Source of the DNA: Cryobacterium algoritolerans
GTDB taxonomy: Bacteria; Actinomycetota; Actinomycetes; Actinomycetales; Microbacteriaceae
DNA length: 50,712 nucleotides
Direction of reading: 5' to 3'
Assembly: GCF_004402785.1 (NCBI RefSeq)
Contig: NZ_SOFP01000054.1
Coordinates: 1-50,712 of the forward strand
Part shown: positions 43,501 to 50,712 of the stretch, piece by piece
Numbering within the stretch: position 1 is the stretch's first letter
How the letters are laid out: every line of letters begins with the position of its first letter
Position numbers and translations under genes: made by a program
Notes under the pieces: generated by a model
The model's input: the letters and a program-made list of their open reading frames with translations, nothing else
The model's database searches: none
Told to the model about the DNA's origin: nothing

Positions 43501-43862
43501 CTGGAGCTGGCGACATGTGCGCGGCCGAAGGGCACTGGCAACAGGCTGCACAGTCAACCGGTGACTTCACCAAGATGTCGGCAACACCGTTCAGCACCCA
43601 GACACACCACGCGATCGTGGCACTCCACAGACTCGGACGCCATGAGCAGGCGCAGCAAGTCGCCCGGAAACTCGCTACATGGGTAAATGAATATGAGGGA
43701 TCAGTGGCAAAAATCGACTTCTTTGCAACGAGCCTCCCCACAATGCTGCTGTTCATTGACGACCCAGCAGCCGAACGCGACCACGTCGTCTCGACTATCC
43801 GCACACAACTCTCGGTACTCAAAAATATGGATAGTGCCACTCGCGAAACGGCGAACTCCTAG
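40545..43862 (+). CDS. DUF5107 domain protein with C-terminal TPR repeats
   Basis: The 1105-residue cytoplasmic protein has an N-terminal DUF5107 region (about 30-420) with IHLENEWLRLVILPELGGRI, NVIKPALVGLAGPWISGGIE, FNWPQHHRPATFLPT and YFGG-type glycines (GEFFGGYDHGRNAGFVHWAS). This has the beta-sandwich look of aldose-epimerase or GH-N-type proteins. Residues about 500-1090 are helical TPR-like repeats (HYRLGLALSRLGRQREALNV, AREHAKMGQIDVAIKTLRDV). Such proteins accompany sugar transporters in soil actinobacteria, and the reaction is not established. The start is supported by the family-like opening ILPSIPAALAAAPVAAWSEP; the ribosome-binding site is weak. Confidence 0.82.
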   Translation: MLTEGPSRASKIILPSIPAALAAAPVAAWSEPISIDTYLPETPDHFPAFLETRVYQGSSGRVFPLPFHERISQTKSPHLWQAIHLENEWLRLVILPELGGRIHIAYDKVAKYDMFYRNNVIKPALVGLAGPWISGGIEFNWPQHHRPATFLPTDVSIEREDDGSVTVWCSDHDPFARMKGMHGIRLRPNSSKIEARVRLYNRSETRQTFLWWANVAAAVNDDYQSFFPTDVNYVADHAKRAIVSFPHARTPYYGIDYPSRVTPESPDADRLDWYRNIPVPTSYMVTSTDGEFFGGYDHGRNAGFVHWASRDISPGKKQWTWGNAPFGWAWDSNLTDADGPYVELMAGVYTDNQPDFAYLAAGETKTFSQFWYPLSQIGPAQEASADVAARLDITEAGARIGIVSSEVIPHAHVRLSASNGRVLYDGTHRLSPAGPFRHDVSFCQEQPGDELELRIFTDEKTMLTLNPRQDEVVTEQPRHAEEPAAPSDVGTIDELVQIAVYLDQYRHATRSSEPYWREILTRDPQESRATAGLGARLYDCADYEGAVEMLSRSVTRRTQWAPTPLDGSAHYRLGLALSRLGRQREALNVLARASWDNAYVVPARYLLAREHAKMGQIDVAIKTLRDVLTADNRHLQAADLLALLLQTAGHLAEADQVLANTLSQDPLDAWALHLRKQPVTSDATVMLDVALEYAAAGFIDHALTALDDAVALLPLLAPGQVNVGPLISYHRAALLHQEGKAQEARAAVDAASLGSSKLTLPSRLDDVDVLRTALEIKPGDPLAASLLGHWYYDRRRYADAIRLWHLSLSSNPSTEVATVVHRNLGIASYNVLRDFDAATDHYRCALNGEPGNAKLWFEFDQLSARLGTSTEERFIQLEKRQEIVNQRDDLTVSFAQLLIDVDRAFDAQTLLAERQFQPWEGGEGQVLAAWDRAALSLARSANTSNNHELAIRLLEAALRPPRNLGEGRHHLANVSELQLALGDSWAGAGDMCAAEGHWQQAAQSTGDFTKMSATPFSTQTHHAIVALHRLGRHEQAQQVARKLATWVNEYEGSVAKIDFFATSLPTMLLFIDDPAAERDHVVSTIRTQLSVLKNMDSATRETANS

Positions 43863-43945
43863 GGCAGGCCCCGAACGGAAACACCACAGCCAGCAATCCC
43901 ACACTTCCAACCTCCAGGGCTTCCCTACGAACACGAGGAGACATC

Positions 43946-46015
43946 ATGACCGCTCCCTCATCTCCATCACCCTTCGCCGCAGGAATGAAGCGGCGGAGTT
44001 TCCTTGCCGGTGCATTGTGCGGTGTTGGATTCGTCGCGCTACCAGTGTGGCCGGCAGCTGCGCAAGCGTCGGCGGCTGTCACCCCAGGAGGAATGCCTAT
44101 TCTCAATACCCATCCTCCAACTGAGCCGTCTGGCACGCACGTGCAGCGAGTCGGCGAAACCAATGTGGTCTTCTCCTATGGAGCGGTGCTGCCCAGCTTC
44201 GATGGCTGGCGCACTAGAGAACCGGAACGGGACTACATCGACCTCGATGGACAATGGCGTTTTGCATCGGACCCCGAGGTTATCGGGCTGGACGGCGGCT
44301 GGAACAACTCCAGATACGACGACAGTGAGTGGCAAAGCATCGCCGTCCCTTCCGCGTGGGACTTGCTCGACACACCAGCTTTCGGCTCTCTGGATGGCAG
44401 CCACTTTGGCGAGGGTACGGCATTCCTCGACGGCTATGCCTGGTACCGGCGTGAAGTGAAACTACCCGGCGGTTGGACGGAGCGTCATCTGCGGCTTAAC
44501 TTTCTAGCCGTTGGCTACAGCGCCGATGTGTGGCTCGACGGTATCCACCTCGGTAAGCATGAAGGCGCCAACACGCCGTTCTCGTTGCCGATCACCGACT
44601 CGATCCGGCCTGGCCGATTGCACACACTCGCCATTCGCGTGTTTCGTCGAGCTTCCTATACCTCGTACAGTCCGCCAGGCCAGCCAGTCACTGACGACTT
44701 TGAGATCCCATACAAGCCCGTCGATTACTGGCCATATGCCGGCATCACACGCTCAGTCTGGCTCGAAAGTGTCGCTCCAACATCGATAAGCAAAGTGCTC
44801 ATCACAACCGCGGATGGTCAACTTGACGCGCGCATCATCCTCGAAAACCATAGTCATGCGGACTTCACCGGAAACGTACAGCTAGACCCTGGTTTTGAGT
44901 CCACGGCAGAGACCATGTCCATTCCGGTCCATGTCCCGGCCGGATCGGTAGTAGTCGCGTCCATCATCATCCCAATAATGCAGGCGCCAACCTGGAGCGC
45001 TGATGAGCCCAATGTACTCACCGCCCAAGCAACTCTCTTCACAACTACCCCAGGCCACGACGGACGCCACCACCCCGTCGACCGATTGACGACGAACTAC
45101 GGCGTCCGTGATCTTGGCATCGCCAACGGTCAACTGAACATGAACGGGAATCCTCTGTTCCTGAAGGGACTGAATTGGCACGAGGAAACAGCCAAACACG
45201 GACGCTCCATGACACCAGCCGAATACGACACCGAGCTGAACCACATCCTCGCGCTCGGCGCAAATTTTGTGCGTAACAGCGTCTACAACAGGCACCCGTA
45301 CCTCTACGAGTGGGCCGATCGAAACGGAGTCATGGTCATGGACGATCTCGACACCATGTGGCTAAACACAGCACAAGAACGTGAGCAGACCGAACGCTAC
45401 GGGCTATCACGAGCATTGGCATTAGCAATGGCTTGGAATCAACACAACCACCCGTCCGTCATCCTGTGGGGGTTGCAGAATGAATCCGAGATCGATGGCT
45501 CCGGCGCTCCCGTCTATCGTGCGTGGCTTGCCGATCTCAAGGCAGCCGTCAACGCCGTTGACCTCACTCACCGGCCAGTAACGTGGTCCTCTTCAACCAC
45601 CAACGATCCGGCCTTCGACCTCGCAGACGTTATCGGATTCAATGAGTACTTCGGCTACTTCTACGGGCAAAACACCGACCTCGGACCAGCGATCGACCGT
45701 GTCCATGCCGCCCACCCAAACAAACCCATCCTGATCACGGAGAACGGGACCTGGGCCCTGTCCGGGAATCATGGCAGCTCAAGCGAACAAGGAACTGAGG
45801 AATGGCAAGCAACCTACATCGCCGAGCACTGGGAACAGGCCGTCGCTCGGCGCGAGTTCATGGCTGGCTACACCCTCTGGGTTCTGAAGGACTATAAGGA
45901 ACGCGCGGGATACAACCAGGAATACAACGGCGTCTCCGTGCTCGGCTTGATCACCTTCGACACCGAAAAACCCAAGCTCGCCTACGACACCTTTAGGTCC
46001 TTGCGTCTGAAATGA
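43946..46015 (+). CDS. Tat-exported glycoside hydrolase family 2 enzyme
   Basis: The 689-residue protein begins with a Tat-type signal (MKRRSFLAGALCGVGFVALP then VWPAAAQASA), so it is exported folded. It has the GH2 order: sugar-binding domain (YIDLDGQWRFASDPE, WQSIAVPSAWD), Ig-like domain, and TIM barrel from about 385 (GNPLFLKGLNWHEETAKHGR). The acid/base is Glu513 in WGLQNESE and the nucleophile Glu599 in LITENGTW. Activity could be beta-galactosidase, beta-glucuronidase or beta-mannosidase; the short length fits the glucuronidase/galactosidase core. It would cut the polymer outside the cell. It starts after GAGGAG. Confidence 0.9.
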   Translation: MTAPSSPSPFAAGMKRRSFLAGALCGVGFVALPVWPAAAQASAAVTPGGMPILNTHPPTEPSGTHVQRVGETNVVFSYGAVLPSFDGWRTREPERDYIDLDGQWRFASDPEVIGLDGGWNNSRYDDSEWQSIAVPSAWDLLDTPAFGSLDGSHFGEGTAFLDGYAWYRREVKLPGGWTERHLRLNFLAVGYSADVWLDGIHLGKHEGANTPFSLPITDSIRPGRLHTLAIRVFRRASYTSYSPPGQPVTDDFEIPYKPVDYWPYAGITRSVWLESVAPTSISKVLITTADGQLDARIILENHSHADFTGNVQLDPGFESTAETMSIPVHVPAGSVVVASIIIPIMQAPTWSADEPNVLTAQATLFTTTPGHDGRHHPVDRLTTNYGVRDLGIANGQLNMNGNPLFLKGLNWHEETAKHGRSMTPAEYDTELNHILALGANFVRNSVYNRHPYLYEWADRNGVMVMDDLDTMWLNTAQEREQTERYGLSRALALAMAWNQHNHPSVILWGLQNESEIDGSGAPVYRAWLADLKAAVNAVDLTHRPVTWSSSTTNDPAFDLADVIGFNEYFGYFYGQNTDLGPAIDRVHAAHPNKPILITENGTWALSGNHGSSSEQGTEEWQATYIAEHWEQAVARREFMAGYTLWVLKDYKERAGYNQEYNGVSVLGLITFDTEKPKLAYDTFRSLRLK

Positions 46016-46205
46016 TTCAATTCGGTTGGTGCCAGCACGAGACCCCCACCCCCGCGACAGCAACCACCATCCGAATAACGGGCGGCATTGCTCACCCTCA
46101 CCTGGGGATTCGATCCCTAACCGCCTGTCATATCGGCGAATCCTTGCTGCATAGCCCAGCGGAAAACCCACAGAAGACCGGAACTGTCAAGGAAGAAGGC
46201 ACGCT

Positions 46206-46256
46206 ATGACGGCGATCCGAGACCACTCAAAATGTGGTGGCAGTCCTGGACTATGA
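46206..46256 (+). CDS. possible 16-residue leader peptide
   Basis: ATG 46206 has the best ribosome-binding site of this gap (AAGGAAGAAGG). It opens MTAIRDHSKCGGSPGL, which stops at 46254-46256, overlapping the next ATG (46253) as ATGA. It may be a coupling leader, or the true N terminus of the next protein disrupted by a small frameshift. Confidence 0.35.
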   Translation: MTAIRDHSKCGGSPGL

Positions 46257-47230
46257 AGCTGTCAGTTCACCAACTTGAAAGCGGCGACCCCTCCCTCGAG
46301 TTATATCGGATCAGCAACGAATACCTGCAGCTTGTCTTCCTACCATCCGTTGGCGGTCGCCTTCTGTCCCTCCAGATCGCAGGGAAAGAACTGCTGTGGA
46401 TCAACCCAGATTTCTTTGACAGAAAATTTCGCGCTCTCAAGCCGAGACTCTCCTGGGCAACACTGGACGGTACGTTCGCCTCTTGGGCCAACGTCGGTGG
46501 TTCCAAGACCTGGCCGGCACCGCAAGGAGAAAATGCAGGGCAATGGGCGGGCCCACCCGATCCTGTCCTCGACGCGGGCGAGTGGACCTTCGAATCCACC
46601 TGGCTCCCAATTGAGAAAGTACAGCAGGTCATCATGGCCAGCCCCAACGACGCTCGAACTGGCCTTCAAGTCAAACGCGAATTCCGGATCCCCGCCACCG
46701 GCTCCTCATTCTTCGAACACACCACCTTCACGAACGCATCCCACCGCAATGTGCGGTGGTCTCTCTGGGAAGTGTGCCAAATCGACACTTTCGCGGCCCG
46801 AGACGGGGCAACGGACTCCGCAGTAGAAGTCGCCGTCGCGTCCAACCATCCACCTATCGAACTCGCACGATACGCAGGCGCAGTAAGACCAACCATCGCA
46901 GACGGCATCGCGCGAGTGCCGATCGAACCTGGGGTCGCCAAATTCGGATTCCCCCACTCCACTGGAGAGATTAAGTGGCGAGGACCTGCAGGAACCAGTC
47001 TCGCCCTCAAAACCACCGTCGACGAGGGAGCGGAATACCCAGACCACGGATCACGGATCGAAGTATGGGCGCAATCCCCGGTATCGTATGCCCTCAACGA
47101 GCTCAGCGGTTTTCATCCGAACGCGTGGCTCGTCGAATTGGAAGTGTTATCGCCCCTGCATACGATCGAGCCCGGAGGCTGCGCAGGCCTCGATATCCAG
47201 TGGTCTGCCCATACGACTGGCACACCCTAG
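46253..47230 (+). CDS. DUF4380-like / aldose-epimerase-fold sugar protein
   Basis: The 325-residue protein has the beta-sandwich pattern of galactose-mutarotase-like proteins: NEYLQLVFLPSVGGRLLSLQ, IAGKELLWINP, FFEHTTFTNASHRNVRWSLW, EVCQID, and a C-terminal HPNAWLVELEVLSPLHTIEP. These resemble DUF4380 proteins near sugar-degradation genes; the activity is not known. Start choices are 46253 (coupled to the mini-frame) and 46232 (MWWQSWTMKLS). No ribosome-binding site favours either. It is tail-to-tail with the AraC gene, 15 bases apart. Confidence 0.75.
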   Translation: MKLSVHQLESGDPSLELYRISNEYLQLVFLPSVGGRLLSLQIAGKELLWINPDFFDRKFRALKPRLSWATLDGTFASWANVGGSKTWPAPQGENAGQWAGPPDPVLDAGEWTFESTWLPIEKVQQVIMASPNDARTGLQVKREFRIPATGSSFFEHTTFTNASHRNVRWSLWEVCQIDTFAARDGATDSAVEVAVASNHPPIELARYAGAVRPTIADGIARVPIEPGVAKFGFPHSTGEIKWRGPAGTSLALKTTVDEGAEYPDHGSRIEVWAQSPVSYALNELSGFHPNAWLVELEVLSPLHTIEPGGCAGLDIQWSAHTTGTP

Positions 47231-47245
47231 CGACTGCCCAACGGA

Positions 47246-48136
47246 TCAGCCCCTGTCGTGCTTCCGATAGACAGAAGGAGTCAGCCCGTGGATCTTCTTG
47301 AACTGGCGAGCAAAATAGAACGAGTCCTCGTAACCAACACTATGGGCGATCATTTCTACCGGCTGGGTAGTCGTGTCAAGCAACTCGCGGGCGCTAGCCA
47401 TCCGGAGTTGAGTTTGGTAATTCAGGACCGCCAAACCGGTGTGCCCCTTGAAAAGTGCCGCAAAATGGGAATTACTCAACCCCGCCATCGCAGCGAGGTC
47501 CGTCACGCTTATTCGCTGGGTGACGTGGCCCCGCAGGTAGTCAATCGCCCGCTCAATGGAGTTGCTCGTCCCCCCAGCACTAGCTCTGTCTGACGCAAGC
47601 AAAGCCATCAAATGCCAAGCCGCGCCGGCTGCTGCGAGAAGGCTCGAATCTGTTGTGTCACGCTCCATCCATTGGATCACCTCGGCAACCAGCGACACAG
47701 TTGCGTACATGTCGGACAGCGTCCGAACGGGCGCACTAATTGTCATGCCCGCGAACGAGAGAAACCCTTCAAGGTCACTTCCGTCCAGATGCAACCACCA
47801 AAGAGTCCAAGGGTCGTCAGAATCAGCCCCGTACGAATGAGCCTGATGCGGAGGCAAAATAATGACCTGCCCCGCGGTGACAGCGAACCTGCCCGCCGCG
47901 GTGACACACCAGCCTTTGCCTTTAACACAAAGAATTACGACGGCTTGGGGAATCGGGCTTTGCCGCACTCGGCCATGAGAATGCGCCTGTGGAAAATACC
48001 CGCAGTCCGTGACGACAAGGTGCGACGTCCCGGGATGCGCCAGCGCCTCCCTCACTCGAGGGCGTGGCACCACAAGCATCCGCTGACCCGGGAAACCATC
48101 CGGGATCACACCCGACAAATCGGTCACCGCTGTCAT
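47246..48136 (-). CDS. AraC family transcriptional regulator
   Basis: The 296-residue protein has an N-terminal cupin sugar-sensor domain (IPQAVVILCVKGKGWCVTAA, GRFAVTAGQVIILPPHQAHS, YGADSDDPWTLWWLHLDG). The C-terminal AraC double helix-turn-helix is ISVTDLAAMAGLSNSHFAAL and VEMIAHSVGYEDSFYFARQF, followed by KKIHGLTPSVYRK. It likely activates the glycan locus when the sugar is present. ATG 48136 follows GGAGAG five bases away. It is divergent from the GH35 gene, so the shared 170-base gap should contain its site; none was obvious. Confidence 0.92.
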   Translation of the reverse strand: MTAVTDLSGVIPDGFPGQRMLVVPRPRVREALAHPGTSHLVVTDCGYFPQAHSHGRVRQSPIPQAVVILCVKGKGWCVTAAGRFAVTAGQVIILPPHQAHSYGADSDDPWTLWWLHLDGSDLEGFLSFAGMTISAPVRTLSDMYATVSLVAEVIQWMERDTTDSSLLAAAGAAWHLMALLASDRASAGGTSNSIERAIDYLRGHVTQRISVTDLAAMAGLSNSHFAALFKGHTGLAVLNYQTQLRMASARELLDTTTQPVEMIAHSVGYEDSFYFARQFKKIHGLTPSVYRKHDRG

Positions 48137-48308
48137 CGTTCTCTCCAGATACTCAACCGTTCTCTCGTGTTCGACGGCCTCAATCGATCGTACCTTTGTC
48201 CTTAGACACAAGTGCGATCACGACCCAGGGCCGCTTCCCTCCACCCTCCGGGGCGCGGGAGTACCGTCCTGGCACGAGCACTTTCATAGTCAAGAGGAGT
48301 AAAGAAGC

Positions 48309-48515
48309 GTGAAGAGGTCGACTCGAAAGACGCTCGATGAGTTTGCTTTTACCATCCATTGCGTGTGGCGCAGAGTTCATGCACACGCCACAGCGCTCGG
48401 GCGCCTAGACGCCGATATCCCGAACTGGGTCGAGCGATCCCGGCGCATTCGCCTCCACACCGGTCCTTGGCCCAGACACCAAGAATGTCTTTCAGCAGGC
48501 GGGACGGGATTTTGA
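48309..48515 (+). CDS. possible small frame preceding GH35
   Basis: GTG 48309 has a strong AGAGGAG upstream and opens a 68-residue frame (VKRSTRKTLDEFAFTIHCVW, then basic). Its TGA at 48513-48515 overlaps a TTG (48512) that is in the GH35 frame. It may be a translated leader that feeds ribosomes to GH35, or a frameshifted GH35 start. No family is recognised. Confidence 0.3.
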   Translation: MKRSTRKTLDEFAFTIHCVWRRVHAHATALGRLDADIPNWVERSRRIRLHTGPWPRHQECLSAGGTGF

Positions 48516-50323
48516 CGGTCAACCACGAAACCTCCTCACTCAAACGCGAAACCAAGTCGCCGACCTTCACAATCGGTATTGACGATTTCTTGCTTCATGG
48601 CAAGCCGTTTCAGATCATTTCGGGCGCTCTGCACTACTTCCGCGTGCACCCAGATTTATGGGCCGACCGAATCCATAAGGCCAGGCTGATGGGTCTCAAC
48701 ACGATCGAGACATATGTTCCGTGGAACCAACATGCCCCGCAGCGCGGCGTGTTCGACACAACAGCCGGACTCGACCTCGCCCGATTTCTACGCCTCGTCT
48801 CAGAGGAGGGTATGCACGCAATCATCCGGCCCGGCCCGTACATCTGCGCTGAATGGGACAACGGGGGACTGCCGGCCTGGCTGACCGCTGACCCCGACGT
48901 GCGTATCAGACGATTTGAGCCTAAATTCCTCACGGCCGTCCGCGAGTATTTTGAACAACTGCTCCCCATCATCTCGGTTGCCCAGATCGATCGAGGAGGG
49001 CCCGTCATTCTCTTTCAAATCGAAAACGAGTACGGAGCCTACGGGGCCGATAAACCATACCTCCAGGCTCTAGTCGCTATGGCCCATGACCTTGGTATCA
49101 CCGTGCCCCTCACGACGGTCGATCAGTCGACCGACCAGATGCTCGACGACGGCAGCCTCCCCGAATTGCACCGAACTGCTTCGTTTGGCTCCCGAAGCAA
49201 TGAGCGACTCGCAACGCTACGCCGACACCAAACCACAGGCCCGCTCATGTGCTCCGAATTCTGGGACGGATGGTTCGACCATTGGGGCGAACACCACCAC
49301 ACGACCCCCGTTGCGGATGCGGCCCACGAACTCGATTTGATGTTAGCCGCAGGCGCATCCGTCAACATCTACATGTTCCATGGCGGCACGAACTTCGGAT
49401 TCAGCAACGGCGCGAATGACAAAGGCACCTACAAGTCCCAAGTCACCTCCTACGACTACGACGCCCCCCTTGACGAAGCCGGATACCCAACTGAGAAATA
49501 CCACGCATTCCGCGAAGTCATCGGCCGTTATTCACAGCTCCCTGCCTGTGTCCCAGCGTCAGCAACAAACGCACCCGCCTTTCAAACGCCGTTCCAAATC
49601 ACGGTTCCGCTGACCGACGTGCGCGAGAAACTTGGCAGATGGAGAGTATTTGAACACGCACCAACGATGGATCACACTGAGCAATACCGTGGCCTCTGCA
49701 TCTACAGAACCACTCTGAACCATTCCGACGACAAGATCGCCCGCTCGGGGATTTTACGTCTCGCAGAGATCCGTGATCGCGCGCTCGTGTCGATCGACGG
49801 CACAAGCGTCGGAGCACTTAACCGTGACAACAGAGAGAGAGCAATTGCGTTGCCTGCGGGCGACATCCTGGAACTGCTCGTGGAGGACCTTGGCAGAGTC
49901 TCCTATGGCACCCGTATTGGAGAGCCAAAAGGAGTAATTGGACCGATCACTCTCAACGGTGAAGAACTGGTGCATTGGGAGGTCCTCAGTCTGGACCTCA
50001 CCGCAATTGACGGATCCCTCTTTGCCGGCATTCCCACCCTGAATTTAGACCCGATGGGGCCGAGCTTCTCGAAGACCGAATTCACCCTGTCCGCAAGTAC
50101 CGATCTCTTCCTCGATACCTCTGAATGGGGAAAGGGAATCGCCTGGATCAACGGATTCAACCTCGGACGCTACTGGTCGCGAGGACCTCAGAGCACCCTA
50201 TACATTCCCCGCAGCCAACTGAGAACTGGAATCAACGAACTTATAATATTGGAGCTGCATGCGCACGCCCAGTCAACCGCGCGTTTCTTACCCCGGCCAT
50301 CGCTCGGAAACACCGACTACTAG
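48485..50323 (+). CDS. beta-galactosidase, glycoside hydrolase family 35
   Basis: The protein (612 residues from ATG 48485) removes terminal beta-galactose. The GH35 core is clear: KPFQIISGALHYFRVHPDLW, GLNTIETYVPWNQHAPQRGV, IIRPGPYICAEWDNGGLPAW, acid/base Glu182 in FQIENEYG, nucleophile Glu258 in MCSEFWDGWFDHWG, and NIYMFHGGTNFGFSNGA. C-terminal beta domains end with WGKGIAWINGFNLGRYWSRG. There is no signal peptide, so it acts inside. The start is uncertain: 48485 lacks a ribosome-binding site, and TTG 48512 overlaps the stop of a small upstream frame. It ends the locus, directly before an IS fragment. Confidence 0.92.
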   Translation: MSFSRRDGILTVNHETSSLKRETKSPTFTIGIDDFLLHGKPFQIISGALHYFRVHPDLWADRIHKARLMGLNTIETYVPWNQHAPQRGVFDTTAGLDLARFLRLVSEEGMHAIIRPGPYICAEWDNGGLPAWLTADPDVRIRRFEPKFLTAVREYFEQLLPIISVAQIDRGGPVILFQIENEYGAYGADKPYLQALVAMAHDLGITVPLTTVDQSTDQMLDDGSLPELHRTASFGSRSNERLATLRRHQTTGPLMCSEFWDGWFDHWGEHHHTTPVADAAHELDLMLAAGASVNIYMFHGGTNFGFSNGANDKGTYKSQVTSYDYDAPLDEAGYPTEKYHAFREVIGRYSQLPACVPASATNAPAFQTPFQITVPLTDVREKLGRWRVFEHAPTMDHTEQYRGLCIYRTTLNHSDDKIARSGILRLAEIRDRALVSIDGTSVGALNRDNRERAIALPAGDILELLVEDLGRVSYGTRIGEPKGVIGPITLNGEELVHWEVLSLDLTAIDGSLFAGIPTLNLDPMGPSFSKTEFTLSASTDLFLDTSEWGKGIAWINGFNLGRYWSRGPQSTLYIPRSQLRTGINELIILELHAHAQSTARFLPRPSLGNTDY

Positions 50324-50522
50324 GGCGTGTCTCCTAAAGCTGTTTTGAGTGATGCCCAGTGGGCACTGATCGCCCTGTTGTTGCTGTCGACGTCGGTAGG
50401 GCGGCGGGGTCGGCCGTTCCGTGACGACCGCCGGGTGATCGAGGGCATTATCTACCGTTACCGGTGCGGCCTGCCGTGGCGTGATGTTCCGGCCGAGTTC
50501 GGTCCGTGGCAGACGTCTTCCA
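50324..50522 (+). mobile_element. IS5-type transposase, N-terminal fragment
   Basis: The frame reads VLSDAQWALIALLLLSTSVG, RRGRPFRDDRRVIEGIIYRY, RCGLPWRDVPAEFGPWQT, the N-terminal DUF4096-like domain of IS5/IS402 transposases. After about 50522 the similarity ends, so only the first quarter remains. GGCGTGTCTCCTAAAG directly after the GH35 stop may be the element's left end. Confidence 0.8.
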
Positions 50523-50613
50523 CGCACCACAGGGGGATCTATCGAATAACACGAATCTGCGCACCGAACCGCCTGATCTGTGTGTGATCAACTCTTTGTA
50601 GGTCGTTTCGGCA

Positions 50614-50647
50614 CAGGAAACCGGCCAAGTTAGCGGCTGGTTTCCTG
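50614..50647. terminator. stem-loop at window end
   Basis: CAGGAAACCGGCC (50614-50626) pairs with 50635-50647 with one G-T pair and an eight-base loop. On the minus strand it is preceded by TTTTGG. The last 60 bases after it hold nothing recognisable. Confidence 0.55.
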
Positions 50648-50712
50648 CCAAAAGAGCGATAAAAATCAGGCCAGGCAATGCCCCTCCACGACGTTGGATT
50701 TGGGGAATGCGC

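Noticed and set aside
1..50712. tRNA or rRNA genes
   Set aside because: No T-arm/acceptor pattern or rRNA sequence was found by reading both strands; a tRNA scan was not run.

Overview
The window looks like a chromosomal segment of a high-GC actinobacterium, most likely a Microbacteriaceae member (Cryobacterium-like). This is judged from codon use, frequent GTG starts, remembered protein similarities and gene sets such as ECF sigma plus Asp23-like proteins. No search was run, so the genus is a guess.

Bases 1-5,700 hold a GC-rich repetitive edge with a perfect hairpin, a frameshifted PNPOx-fold gene with a duplicated 3' end, panD, a two-domain FKBP lipoprotein, an orphan MinD/ParA-type ATPase, two small unknown genes and a PRC-barrel protein. 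Bases 5,723-14,323 are a minus-strand block. It has a TetR regulator followed by a fatty-acid oxidation cluster (enoyl-CoA hydratase/3-hydroxyacyl-CoA dehydrogenase, acyl-CoA dehydrogenase, acyl-CoA ligase) and an ion transporter, with a beta-CASP metallo-beta-lactamase nuclease upstream. A second TetR with a perfect operator-like palindrome and an APC amino-acid permease follow.

The most striking regulatory element is at about 17,325-17,408: a sequence fitting the cyclic-di-GMP-I (GEMM-I) riboswitch, including a closing P1 stem and a GCAA tetraloop. It precedes a 52-codon reading frame and then sucrose phosphorylase. Next come CorA (with GQN in place of GMN), DinB-like, YihY/BrkB and haem-oxygenase-like proteins, then an envelope-stress cluster: CsbD, a shortened Asp23 frame, an ECF sigma factor and two translationally coupled Asp23-like proteins. 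A minus-strand E1alpha-E1beta-E2 2-oxoacid dehydrogenase operon, with a uracil-DNA-glycosylase-fold gene in its tail, diverges from a TetR gene across a 24-bp palindrome.

Bases 31,700-35,000 are a graveyard of mobile DNA: an IS3 transposase with a late nonsense codon, a frameshifted unknown gene, a HYR-domain surface protein fused head-to-head to a TraG/VirD4 C-terminal fragment, and an intact DUF4913 gene. Bases 35,655-50,323 are a glycan-utilisation locus with visibly more A/T-ending codons. It encodes a sugar-binding lipoprotein, two permeases, a cellulase-like hydrolase, a 1105-residue DUF5107-TPR protein, a Tat-exported GH2 enzyme, an aldose-epimerase-like protein, an AraC regulator and a GH35 beta-galactosidase. 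No ABC ATPase is present, so a shared one elsewhere is expected. The locus ends in an IS5-type fragment. I infer a laterally acquired island for importing and trimming a beta-linked, probably galactose-containing glycan.
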